Assembly: GCA_035762425.1 (NCBI GenBank) | Contig: DASTOW010000036.1 | Coordinates: 1 to 8,191 of the forward strand | Length of the DNA: 8,191 bases | DNA from: AWTP1-13 sp035762425 | Lineage (GTDB): Bacteria > Pseudomonadota > Alphaproteobacteria > Rhizobiales > Hyphomicrobiaceae | Direction of reading: 5' to 3' | Part shown: positions 1 to 6,243 of the stretch, piece after piece | How positions within the stretch are numbered: the first letter of the stretch is position 1 | How the letters are laid out: the number at the start of each line of letters is the position of its first letter | Notes under the pieces: model-generated | Databases searched by the model: none | What the model was told of the DNA's origin: nothing | What the model saw: only the letters and a program-made list of their open reading frames with translations | Program-made: the position numbers and the translations under genes

Positions 1-1
1 G

Positions 2-448
2 CCCTTCGATGCCAAGCGCTCGCTGTTCGAGGTAACGACCGTGATGGTTGCAAGCGAGCTCGGCCGCACCATGCGCGGCGTTGACCTGCCGATCGACCAG
101 ACCGGTACCAACCACAACCAGTTCTCCAACTCGATCCTGATCGGCGGCAAGGGCATCCGCGCCGGCCTGGTGATCGGAGCCTCCGACCTCGCCGATGAGA
201 AGGCAACCGTCTCCAAGGCGCACCTCGCCCTGGACGGCGTGCTGGAGAAGACCATGGGTTTGCCCTTTGACTTCTCCACCCTAAAATCCCGGCCCGACCA
301 GCCGGACGCCTTCGACATCAAGGACTATCTGACCATCGGCTCGGTCGTTAACACCGTCTATGCGCTGTTCGACGTGCCCAAATCCAACTATCGCTCGTTG
401 CGCCGCGACCTGCCGGCGGCCCCGGTTCTGCACGGCCTGCTCGTCTGA
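2..448 (+). CDS. DUF1501 family protein, C-terminal part (5' end outside window)
   Basis: The frame is open from the left edge to a TGA at 446-448 and gives 148 residues. Only the end of the gene is present. The block MVASELGRTMRG, then a TNHNQ motif and the glycine stretch IGGKGIRAG, matches the arrangement known for the C-terminal third of DUF1501 proteins (T/S-E-[FL]-G-R-T, an N/D-H motif, then GGG-like). That family has an alkaline-phosphatase/sulfatase-like fold, is usually exported by the Tat system, and often lies next to a DUF1800 gene. Its biochemical role is not firmly known. A Tat signal or a DUF1800 neighbour would lie upstream of the window and cannot be seen. The tail after about residue 85 of the visible part (LKSRPDQPDAFDIKDYLTI) is less conserved in my memory of the family. 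The gene is followed by a short hairpin without a T-tract. The family call is fairly secure; the function is not. Confidence 0.75.
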   Translation, partial: PFDAKRSLFEVTTVMVASELGRTMRGVDLPIDQTGTNHNQFSNSILIGGKGIRAGLVIGASDLADEKATVSKAHLALDGVLEKTMGLPFDFSTLKSRPDQPDAFDIKDYLTIGSVVNTVYALFDVPKSNYRSLRRDLPAAPVLHGLLV

Positions 449-451
449 CCT

Positions 452-472
452 GCGAGCGCATGCAATGCTCGC
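452..472 (+). other. Short inverted repeat just after the DUF1501 stop codon
   Basis: GCGAGC at 452-457 and GCTCGC at 467-472 form a perfect 6-bp stem with a 9-nt loop, beginning three bases after the TGA. A different pairing with an inner GCAT/ATGC stem and a 2-nt bulge is also possible. No run of T follows on the plus strand, so it is not a standard intrinsic terminator. It could stabilise the mRNA 3' end or be chance in GC-rich DNA. Confidence 0.3.
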
Positions 473-489
473 GGGGCCATAACACCTCC

Positions 490-495
490 AAGGAG
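490..495 (+). promoter_or_regulatory. Strong Shine-Dalgarno upstream of the 505-708 small ORF
   Basis: AAGGAG lies 6 nt before a GTG (502-504) and 9 nt before an ATG (505-507), both in the frame of the small ORF. It is the best ribosome binding site in the left half of the window. It is the main reason to take the small ORF seriously, because no other gene starts here. Confidence 0.5.
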
Positions 496-504
496 CCTGC
501 TGTG

Positions 505-708
505 ATGATCGAGACGTCCGCTACCATGTATGCGGCCAGGCTGAGCGGCGGACTTGTCGATCGCAATGGCCCCAGCACGTGCATCCTATCCGTGTCCTGC
601 AGATCGCCAGAGTCGCTCAACATCGGCCACCCACGGCAACGCATTGCGCGATCAGGACGCTGGCGATCAGGACGCTGGCGATTAGGGCACTCGCGATCAG
701 GGCACTAG
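505..708 (+). CDS. Hypothetical small basic protein with C-terminal pentapeptide repeats
   Basis: The ORF gives 67 residues from ATG 505, or 68 from the adjacent GTG 502. I recognise no family. A clear AAGGAG site precedes it. The first half uses codons like the neighbouring genes. The last 20 residues are encoded by the 15-bp tandem repeat and read RSGRW, RSGRW, RLGHS, RSGH, which makes the tail strongly basic. There is no signal peptide or membrane segment. The TAG stop at 706-708 is one base from the GTG start of the glycosyltransferase at 710, so translation of this ORF could feed ribosomes to that gene, whose own ribosome binding site is weak. The alternative is a non-coding leader in which the ORF arose when the repeat expanded. 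The Shine-Dalgarno and spacing are seen; expression and coupling are inferred. Confidence 0.35.
   Translation: MIETSATMYAARLSGGLVDRNGPSTCILSVSCRSPESLNIGHPRQRIARSGRWRSGRWRLGHSRSGH
648..707 (+). repeat. 15-bp tandem repeat, four units, ending at a gene start
   Basis: Units 648-662 and 663-677 are identical (gcgatcaggacgctg). Units 678-692 (gcgattagggcactc) and 693-707 (gcgatcagggcacta) differ from the first pair but keep the gcgat-agg core. A further gcg at 708-710 starts a fifth unit and supplies the G of the GTG start codon of the next gene. The unit length equals five codons, so copy-number change would not shift the small ORF it lies in. The last unit's AGGG at 700-703 is the only Shine-Dalgarno-like sequence before GTG 710. 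Confidence 0.85.
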
Positions 709-709
709 C

Positions 710-2149
710 GTGGACACCGCGTCGCTTCGCCTGCGTGTCAACCTGCTCGGCTGCGCAGCACTGGCCGGCTACACCGTGCTGACCGTGCTGTCCTGGGTGC
801 AGGCGCCGGCGCTGTGGCGGGCCGAGAATGCCGGCAACATGCTGGCCTTCTTCGCCGAGCTGGCGTTGCGCTTTCCCGTTCTTGGCTACTATCACTCCTT
901 CACGTCCAGCGAGGCCGTGATCGTCAGCACCTGGGCCCCCCTTGGGCTGGTGACACTGGCGTGTGTCCTCCTCGTCCTGCTGCTCGCGCGCCCGGCAACG
1001 CCGGCGGACGCCGCCGTGCAGCAGCTCATCTTCAACTGGTCGCTCGCCTTCGCTGGCGTTTGCCTGCTGGCGTTTCCGGTGTTCACGCAGGACATGTGGC
1101 TGTCGGCGGTGTGGGGCCGCATGATCGCCACAGGCGTCAATCCCTACTACCAGATGTTCACGCCGGAGATGCTGGCCGGACTGCCGCTCGACCATTTCCC
1201 GATGGTCATGTCGTACGGGCCGCTGTGGGGCCTGTTGTCGACCATAGTCATGCTGGTGGCCGGCAACAGCGTTCTCGCCGCCGGCATCCTGTTCAAGGCC
1301 GTGCTGGCGGCCGCCTGGGCCGGCTCGCTCGTCCTCATTGACCAGATCACGCAGGCGCGGCCCGTGCGCGAGCGGTGTGTGGCGCTGGCCATGTTCGGAT
1401 GGGCACCTTCGAGCGTGTCGCAGTCCCTGGCTGAGGGCCACAACGACATCGTGCTGGTCGCCTTTGCGTTGCTTTGGCTGCTCCTGCTGCTACGGGCGCA
1501 CTCGGCCGCACCGGTGGCACTCGTGGCGTCGGTTCTGTGCAAATACGTGACCGCACCTCTGCTGCTGATCGATGCAATCGCCGCCTGGCGCCGGCAGCGC
1601 GCCGGCTGGACGCAATTCCTGACACGGCAGGTCGCGCCAGTCCTGCTCGGGCTCGGCACGCTTGCCGTGTTCTACCGGTCGCCCGCCTTCTTTGAGGGCA
1701 TCAGGGTCGTCAGCGAGTGGCACTTCCTGCGCCCGAGCGATGCCCTGCTGGCTATCGAGCAGGCGACCGGCCTCTACACGCTGGCGCTGCGCATCGCCGT
1801 GGCCGCGTTCTTCGTCTTGCTCGCCGCCTATTGGAGCGCCGTCTCGTTCTGGGCGCCGACCGTGACAAGTCTGCAAAAGGCGGTGATCGCCATCATGGCC
1901 GCCGTATTGTTCGCCGCGGTCAGCCACGTCTGGCCCTGGTATGCCATCTGGGCATTGGCGCCGGCCGCCCTGCTTCCCGACTGGTGGCTCTCCCGGTTCG
2001 TGTTCGGCGTGTCGCTCAGCATGCCGTTCACGCTCGCCGCCTGGTGGAGCGAGCCGTTCCCCCACCACATGGAGTTTGCGGCGCTGGTTGTGTACGCCAC
2101 TGCCTGTGTGTGGACGGTCGCAACCGCTGCTCGAGCACGGCCGAGCTGA
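710..2149 (+). CDS. Polytopic GT-C glycosyltransferase, MptA/MptB-like (polyprenol-phosphate-sugar dependent)
   Basis: The 479-residue protein is mostly hydrophobic, with roughly 10-12 predicted membrane spans, typical of GT-C enzymes that transfer sugars from polyprenyl-phosphate donors on the outer face of the inner membrane. Motifs resembling the actinobacterial MptA/MptB alpha-1,6-mannosyltransferases are visible in order: an acidic QDMW (127-130, candidate catalytic Asp128), WGRM (135-138), GVNPY (142-146), SYGPLW (168-173), EGHNDIVLV (242-250), CKY (277-279) and HVWPWY (406-411). Membership of the superfamily is well supported; mannose as substrate is only inference. The GTG at 710 is the first start after an in-frame stop at 683-685. 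Ribosome binding is weak (AGGG within the preceding tandem repeat). A 348-nt gap and a possible promoter separate it from the UbiA-type gene, so the two may be transcribed separately although they look functionally related. Confidence 0.8.
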   Translation: MDTASLRLRVNLLGCAALAGYTVLTVLSWVQAPALWRAENAGNMLAFFAELALRFPVLGYYHSFTSSEAVIVSTWAPLGLVTLACVLLVLLLARPATPADAAVQQLIFNWSLAFAGVCLLAFPVFTQDMWLSAVWGRMIATGVNPYYQMFTPEMLAGLPLDHFPMVMSYGPLWGLLSTIVMLVAGNSVLAAGILFKAVLAAAWAGSLVLIDQITQARPVRERCVALAMFGWAPSSVSQSLAEGHNDIVLVAFALLWLLLLLRAHSAAPVALVASVLCKYVTAPLLLIDAIAAWRRQRAGWTQFLTRQVAPVLLGLGTLAVFYRSPAFFEGIRVVSEWHFLRPSDALLAIEQATGLYTLALRIAVAAFFVLLAAYWSAVSFWAPTVTSLQKAVIAIMAAVLFAAVSHVWPWYAIWALAPAALLPDWWLSRFVFGVSLSMPFTLAAWWSEPFPHHMEFAALVVYATACVWTVATAARARPS

Positions 2150-2361
2150 CGCCACCCGACAGCGGACGGCAGACGCGGGCCGATGAATGGACATTCAGGA
2201 ACTCAGGCGATCCGACAAAATTTGTGACCGCAAGAACACACTTTCGACTTCCGCCGGGGCCTGGCGTCAGCGCATTATGTCCTGGTCCGTTGCGACCTTA
2301 CGGTTCGCGGGCTAGCCTGCGACGCTCGCGGACGAGTTGGTGCGCGGATACATTCGGGGGT

Positions 2362-2392
2362 GCGTACACGGTTGCCCAAGTAACCCGTACGC
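2362..2392. repeat. Imperfect inverted repeat, possible operator or leader hairpin
   Basis: The outer arms GCGTAC (2362-2367) and GTACGC (2387-2392) are perfect complements. The inner arms GGTT (2370-2373) and AACC (2382-2385) are also complementary, around an 8-nt loop. The arms are interrupted by 2 nt on the left and 1 nt on the right. No T-tract follows, so it is not a terminator. It overlaps the -35 region of the proposed promoter, a position that would suit a regulator. The structure is seen; the role is inferred. Confidence 0.4.
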
Positions 2393-2400
2393 GCTGTTAT
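2372..2400 (+). promoter_or_regulatory. Possible sigma-70-type promoter before the UbiA-type gene
   Basis: TTGCCC (2372-2377) and TGTTAT (2395-2400) are separated by exactly 17 nt. Each matches four of six consensus bases. Transcription would start near 2407. That is downstream of a TTG codon at 2402 and so favours the later start codon at 2498 for the gene. Two weak hexamers in a 348-nt gap could arise by chance. Confidence 0.25.
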
Positions 2401-2497
2401 CTTGCAGCATCAGCTGCTCCACTGCCGGCCCTGGGTCCGGTGCGCGAGGGGTTTTGCCATAAACCGGGTCGAGCAGAATTTCTCCGCCAAGCAGGGG

Positions 2498-3379
2498 GTG
2501 TTGGCGGCTCTCATTGAGGGGCTCCGGCTTCATCAATGGGCCAAGAACGTCCTCATTTTTGTCCCGCTCCTGCTATCAGGCACCATCCAGAGCCTCGACG
2601 CGTGGATCGCCTGCGTGATCGGATTCTTTGCCTGGGGCATCCTGGCCTCGGCCACGTATCTGCTGAACGATCTGCGTGACCTTGAATCCGATCGCGGCCA
2701 CTGGTCAAAGTGGCGCCGGCCGATCGCCCGCGGTGCCCTGCCTATCCCCCTTGCGGTGGCAACGGCCATCACCGGTATCGCCGCCAGCTTCGCCATCGGC
2801 TGGACGCTCACCGTGGGCGCGCTCCTGATCCTCATCGCCTACGCGGTGCTGACCATCACCTACTCGCTGTGGCTGAAGCGCCTGCCGATCATCGACGTGT
2901 TCCTGCTCGCGTCCCTCTACACGTTGCGCCTGTTTTTCGGCATCGAGCTGGCCGCCATCTCCTACTCGCCCTGGCTGCTGGTGTTCTCGATGTTCGTGTT
3001 CCTGTCGCTGTCGCTGGCCAAGCGCTACACCGAGGTCGGCCGCGGTGGCAGCTTCGGCCGCGAGACGGTCGAGGGGCGTGGCTATGTTGCCAAGGACGCA
3101 CCGCTGATCTTCGGCCTCGGCCTATCGACGGCTGCCAGTGCGGTGCTGATCATGGTGCTCTATCTCATCAACGAGGCGTTCGGCGCCACCTTCTACCGTA
3201 CGCCCCTGCTGCTCTGGCCCGTGCCAGGCCTGCTGTTCCTGTGGCTCGGCCGGATCTGGCTGCTGGCCGGCCGCGATGAGCTGGACGACGATCCGATCCG
3301 CTTTGCCATTCGCGACGCGGTGAGCCTGGGGCTCAGCGCCGCCATTACGCTGTCGTTCGTACTGGCATGGCTTGTCTGA
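2498..3379 (+). CDS. UbiA-superfamily prenyltransferase, decaprenyl-phosphate phosphoribosyltransferase (DPPR synthase) type
   Basis: The protein has 293 residues from GTG 2498. Known relatives (mycobacterial Rv3806c, Azorhizobium NoeC) join 5-phosphoribosyl-1-pyrophosphate to polyprenyl phosphate, the first committed step to polyprenyl-phospho-D-arabinose, at the inner membrane. The family signature is clear: LRLHQWAKN near the N-terminus, then NDLRDLESDRGHWSKWRRP (57-75), whose aspartates 58, 61 and 65 are the expected metal/diphosphate ligands, followed by IARGALP. A second block, YSLWLK...IIDVFLLASLYTLR (122-144), and the loop FLSLSLAKRYTE (168-179) match DPPR synthases better than quinone-pathway UbiA. 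Several membrane spans follow. The frame is open back to a TTG at 2402, but that adds 32 unlike-family residues without a ribosome binding site. GTG 2498 (or TTG 2501, with AGGGG just upstream) gives the usual N-terminus. No fused HAD phosphatase domain is present. It is first in a block with two glycosyltransferases (16-nt gap to the next). Confidence 0.83.
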   Translation: MLAALIEGLRLHQWAKNVLIFVPLLLSGTIQSLDAWIACVIGFFAWGILASATYLLNDLRDLESDRGHWSKWRRPIARGALPIPLAVATAITGIAASFAIGWTLTVGALLILIAYAVLTITYSLWLKRLPIIDVFLLASLYTLRLFFGIELAAISYSPWLLVFSMFVFLSLSLAKRYTEVGRGGSFGRETVEGRGYVAKDAPLIFGLGLSTAASAVLIMVLYLINEAFGATFYRTPLLLWPVPGLLFLWLGRIWLLAGRDELDDDPIRFAIRDAVSLGLSAAITLSFVLAWLV

Positions 3380-3395
3380 TCTAAGAGTAGCGTCA

Positions 3396-4694
3396 ATGAG
3401 CGCAGCGTCCCTGGCGCGCAAGCTGGCCAGCAACCGCATCGCAGTCTGGATTGCCTGCGTGCTCGGCGGCGGTGCCATCCACCTCTACCTGTGGCAGGTA
3501 TCCGAGCCGCCGGACCTGTTCAGCGATTTCTACAAGGCCTACTACCCGGCCGCCGAATACCTCCTGGAAAAAGGCCTGAGCGCCACCTGGCCGCTCACCG
3601 AGGCCGCCGCCGGCGGCTTCGTCAACATCCCGATCGTCGCCTGGTTGTTCGTGCCGTTCGTGATGCTGGGCGAAGAGGAAGCCGGATGGGCGTTCCTGGC
3701 CTTCGGCGCGGCCACCGCGCTGGCCGCATGGTGGCTGCTGGCGCGCATGCGCCGCCCTGAGGCAATGAACACGGCGCCGTTGCTGCTGTTGCTCGGCCTC
3801 GCCAACGGGCCGATGATCAACAGCCTGCGTGAGGGCAACACCACTCACATCATTCTGCTGCTGATCGTGCTGGCGTTCGTGCTGTGGCGGTCGGGCTGGG
3901 ATTTCACGGCCGGCTTGCTGCTCGGGCTCTGCGCTGTGATCAAGCTGCCGCTGCTGCTGTTTGGTGCCTACTACGTCCTGCGCGGCAAGTGGCGTGTGGT
4001 GGTGGGCGGCGTCACGTCGATTGCCACGGCCGTGCTGCTATCGCTCGCCGACTATGGCCTGCAGGGCAACATCGGCTGGTACAAGGACAGCGTCGAGCCG
4101 TTCCTGGGCGGCGTCATCCCGGCCTTCAACGTGCAGTCCATCGACGGCTTTCTGGTTCGCCTCTGGACCGGCGAAGGCCGCCTGCACGACTGGGATCCGA
4201 TGGTGCCGGAGGTGCTGCACAAGGTGATCCGCAATATTCTCTTCCTGCTTGTTTACGGCGGCGCCATCTGGCTCGGCTGGCGTGCCACCCGCGCCGAGCC
4301 GCCGCCCGCCATCAACGGCAGGCTCAGCGCGCGCGATACGCTCGAATTCGTGCTGGTGATCACCATCGCCATCATCACGAGTCCCATCTCGTGGACGCAC
4401 TACTACCTCCTGCTTCTGGTTGCCTGGGGCCTCTATCTGGGCGGCCAGCTGTCGGTGCCGGATGACCGCACCACCCGCTGGCTGATGTGGATGAGCCTGG
4501 CGCTGACCTCGCTGCCGGTCGTTATTCCGGAGCATTCTCCCAACTTGATCACCGAAGTACTGGCGCGCACGGTCGTGTCGGCCTGGTTTTTCGGGGGCTT
4601 GCTGATGCTGGCAGCGCTGCTGCGCGCGCTGTGGAAGTTGGTGCCGTCGAACACGTTGCAACCCAATCACGCGGGTAGCCATGTCACGCCATAG
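3396..4694 (+). CDS. GT87/DUF2029-like integral membrane glycosyltransferase (first of pair)
   Basis: The protein has 432 residues with about ten membrane spans. The GT87 family belongs to the GT-C class and uses polyprenyl-phosphate sugars, as in the mycobacterial PIM mannosyltransferases. The expected layout is seen: an N-terminal span, then an outer loop FSDFYKAYYPAAEYL (42-56) with candidate catalytic Asp44, NIPIVAWLFVPF (77-88), LREGNTTHIILLL (144-156), a glycine-rich LLLGLCAVIKLPLLL (174-188), and SPISWTHYYLLLL (329-341). ATG 3396 is chosen because AAGAG lies 8 nt upstream. A TTG at 3372 would extend it by 8 residues into the upstream gene. It follows the UbiA-type gene by 16 nt and overlaps the next gene by 14 nt, so all three are probably one transcription unit. 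Sugar and acceptor are unknown. Confidence 0.78.
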   Translation: MSAASLARKLASNRIAVWIACVLGGGAIHLYLWQVSEPPDLFSDFYKAYYPAAEYLLEKGLSATWPLTEAAAGGFVNIPIVAWLFVPFVMLGEEEAGWAFLAFGAATALAAWWLLARMRRPEAMNTAPLLLLLGLANGPMINSLREGNTTHIILLLIVLAFVLWRSGWDFTAGLLLGLCAVIKLPLLLFGAYYVLRGKWRVVVGGVTSIATAVLLSLADYGLQGNIGWYKDSVEPFLGGVIPAFNVQSIDGFLVRLWTGEGRLHDWDPMVPEVLHKVIRNILFLLVYGGAIWLGWRATRAEPPPAINGRLSARDTLEFVLVITIAIITSPISWTHYYLLLLVAWGLYLGGQLSVPDDRTTRWLMWMSLALTSLPVVIPEHSPNLITEVLARTVVSAWFFGGLLMLAALLRALWKLVPSNTLQPNHAGSHVTP

Positions 4695-6036
4695 CTACAC
4701 ATGGAGCGACACAAGCGCGCCCTTCACATTGCGCCTGGGCCTGTTCCTGCTGTTCTGCGTCGTCGTCCTAAACGGCCTGATTTACGTGACGGCACCCGAG
4801 CAGCTGAAAGAGAACGCGCTCAACCACAGCTGGGATGTCGTGCATGGCCGCGGCTCGGATGATTCCTGGGGCGCCATGCAGGCCGCGCTCGACTATTTCA
4901 AGACACCCAACACGACACCGCTCTATTCCGAGATCTTCTTCAATCGCCTGTTTCGCTTCCAGTACCCGCCATCAGCGCTGTTTGCCTTGCAAGGCATGCA
5001 ATGGCTGGCGCCCGACAATGTTCGCACCGATGAGAACCAGAACTTTCCCGGAGTAACCCTGAACGACATCATCGGCTGGGTCTTTATTCTGGCGACTGCT
5101 GCCGCCGTGGCGACGCTGCTCGAGCTGCAGGTTCGCAAGCGCTACGACGTGCACGCGCGTGCGCTGACCGTGGCCCGCGTCGTCATTGCGGCGGGGTTCA
5201 CGCTGACCTTCTATCCGGTCGTCAAAGCCTACTCGCTCGGCCAACTGCAGGTCTGGATCAACGGCCTGTTTGCCGTGGCCCTGCTCGGTTGGGCACTTGG
5301 CTGGAGAGCTGTGTCGGGGATCCTGGTCGGGCTGACCTGCCTCATGAAGCCGCAATACGTCCTCTTCCTGCCTTGGGCGCTGCTGCGGATGGAGTGGCGC
5401 TTTCTGGTGGCGTGCGCTGCCACGGTCGCCATCGTGCTTGGCGCCTCGGTGCTGGTGTTTGGCTTTGCCAACCACATCGACTACCTGCGCGTGGTCTCGT
5501 TTCTGGGCGAGCGCGGCGAGGCCTATTACCCCAATCACTCCATCAACGGCCTGCTCAACCGCGTCATGGGCCTTTACGATCCCGAGCAATACTCGATCCT
5601 CGAGTTCATCGCCGGCCAGTTTCCGCCGTTCAATCCCTGGATCTATGGGCTCACCGTGACGAGCTCGATTGTCATTCTTGCCGCCGCACTTGCGCATCGC
5701 AGCACAGTCGGCGATCCCGACCGCCTGTACGACGTATGTCTGATGGCGCTCAGCTGCACGGTGGCCTCGCCCATTGCCTGGGAGCACCACTACGGCATCC
5801 TGCTGCCGATCTTCGCCGTGCTGGTTGTGGCGGTCGAGCCCAAGCCGCTGGCGCTCGGACTGCTGGCCGCGGCCTACGCGCTTGCCAGCGTCTACATTCC
5901 CGCCACCATGCTGCTGGCGCCGACGCCGTTCAACTTCGCCCAGTCCTACCTCTTGTTCGCCGCGTTCATCGTGCTGGCACTGCTGCACTGGCGGCCATGG
6001 GTCGCCGCGGAGACGCACGCGCCGATCCGATCCTGA
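4681..6036 (+). CDS. GT87/DUF2029-like integral membrane glycosyltransferase (second of pair)
   Basis: The protein has 451 residues and many predicted membrane spans. The order of motifs parallels the preceding gene: first span at about 17-36, an acidic outer loop with DDSW (60-63), FQYPPSALF (93-101), AYSLGQLQVWI (183-193), GILVGLTCLMKPQYVLF (213-229), NHSINGLLNR (285-294) and SPIAWEHHYGILLP (363-376). The YPP, GQ...K-P and HHY elements are common in GT87 proteins. Asp60 or Asp61 is the candidate catalytic acid. It is not a close duplicate of the upstream gene, which suggests a different step or linkage rather than recent duplication. ATG 4681 lies inside the end of that gene (14-nt overlap), implying coupled translation. 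The stop at 6034-6036 is five bases from the intrinsic terminator of the convergent lipoprotein gene. Confidence 0.78.
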   Translation: MSRHSYTWSDTSAPFTLRLGLFLLFCVVVLNGLIYVTAPEQLKENALNHSWDVVHGRGSDDSWGAMQAALDYFKTPNTTPLYSEIFFNRLFRFQYPPSALFALQGMQWLAPDNVRTDENQNFPGVTLNDIIGWVFILATAAAVATLLELQVRKRYDVHARALTVARVVIAAGFTLTFYPVVKAYSLGQLQVWINGLFAVALLGWALGWRAVSGILVGLTCLMKPQYVLFLPWALLRMEWRFLVACAATVAIVLGASVLVFGFANHIDYLRVVSFLGERGEAYYPNHSINGLLNRVMGLYDPEQYSILEFIAGQFPPFNPWIYGLTVTSSIVILAAALAHRSTVGDPDRLYDVCLMALSCTVASPIAWEHHYGILLPIFAVLVVAVEPKPLALGLLAAAYALASVYIPATMLLAPTPFNFAQSYLLFAAFIVLALLHWRPWVAAETHAPIRS

Positions 6037-6040
6037 AACG

Positions 6041-6065
6041 CAAAAAGGGCCCATTGCTGGAGCCC
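6041..6065 (-). terminator. Intrinsic terminator for the minus-strand lipoprotein gene
   Basis: Read on the minus strand, GGGC, a bulged T, CCA, a GCAA tetraloop (GNRA class), TGG and GCCC form a seven-pair GC-rich stem, immediately followed by TTTTTG. This is a standard Rho-independent layout. On the plus strand the hairpin has its A-run upstream and only AAAG downstream, so it should not work as an intrinsic terminator for the glycosyltransferase. It starts 43 nt after the stop of the 6109-6243 gene. Confidence 0.72.
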
Positions 6066-6108
6066 AAAGTTGCGTTGCCTGGAAATGGAGGGAAGACCTA
6101 GGTACGCA

Positions 6109-6243
6109 CTAATCAGCAACTTGCTGCGAAGCCGGCGCGTCTGCACCAAGCTTCATCGGCGCGTAATAGCGCTCCTCTCGCCGGCAGGCGACGAGAGCAA
6201 TGACCGCGCACAGCAGCGCGACAGTGGCGAACTTTTTGGACAT
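6109..6243 (-). CDS. Small predicted lipoprotein, 44 residues
   Basis: This short minus-strand gene starts at ATG (6243-6241) and ends at TAG (6111-6109). The product begins MSKKFATVALLCAVIALVAC: a short basic N-terminus, a hydrophobic core and an LVAC lipobox, as expected for signal peptidase II processing at Cys20. The mature part would be only 25 residues. It has an Arg/Glu-rich start (CRREER), the stretch YYAPMKLG and an Ala/Gln-rich tail. I recall similar tiny alphaproteobacterial lipoproteins with a Y-x-P-M/L-K-L-G core but cannot name a characterised one. An AGAGGGTG ribosome binding site lies just upstream and an intrinsic terminator lies just downstream, so it looks like a single-gene unit convergent with the glycosyltransferase block. 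Whether it stays in the inner membrane or goes to the outer is unclear; Arg at +2 does not suggest inner-membrane retention. Confidence 0.68.
   Translation of the reverse strand: MSKKFATVALLCAVIALVACRREERYYAPMKLGADAPASQQVAD

Larger units (their letters stand above)
2150..2497. other. 348-nt intergenic region between glycosyltransferase and UbiA-type gene
   Basis: No convincing gene is present. A 42-codon ORF at 2187-2315 has no ribosome binding site and resembles nothing I know. The left part has AT-richer patches (around 2215-2245). The right part holds an imperfect palindrome and a possible promoter, listed separately. No hairpin followed by a T-tract was found after the stop at 2149, so termination there is not evident. 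Confidence 0.6.

Noticed and set aside
648..707. Tandem array considered as a CRISPR or attachment site
   Set aside because: The units are contiguous 15-mers without spacers, and no integrase, tRNA or cas gene is nearby.
617..1441. 274-codon minus-strand frame whose tail reads as a SALIA/SVLIA repeat
   Set aside because: The repeat is only the reverse reading of the 15-bp array; the rest is antisense to the MptA/B-like gene.
2187..2315. 42-codon ORF in the gap after the first glycosyltransferase
   Set aside because: No ribosome binding site, no recognisable features, and of a length expected by chance.
2402..2497. Upstream TTG start extending the UbiA-type protein by 32 residues
   Set aside because: There is no ribosome binding site, the added residues do not resemble the family, and the proposed promoter would start transcription downstream of the codon.
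1717..2517. 266-codon plus-strand frame crossing the gap before the UbiA-type gene
   Set aside because: It runs out of frame through the end of the glycosyltransferase and shows no domain; I checked for an N-terminal HAD phosphatase of the kind sometimes fused to such UbiA proteins and saw none.
3372..3395. TTG start eight codons upstream of the first GT87-like gene
   Set aside because: ATG 3396 has an AAGAG site at a good distance; the TTG has none and lies inside the previous gene.
4972..6054. 360-codon open frame on the minus strand
   Set aside because: It is antisense to a clear membrane glycosyltransferase; its product is hydrophilic, His/Arg/Gln-rich and without motifs.
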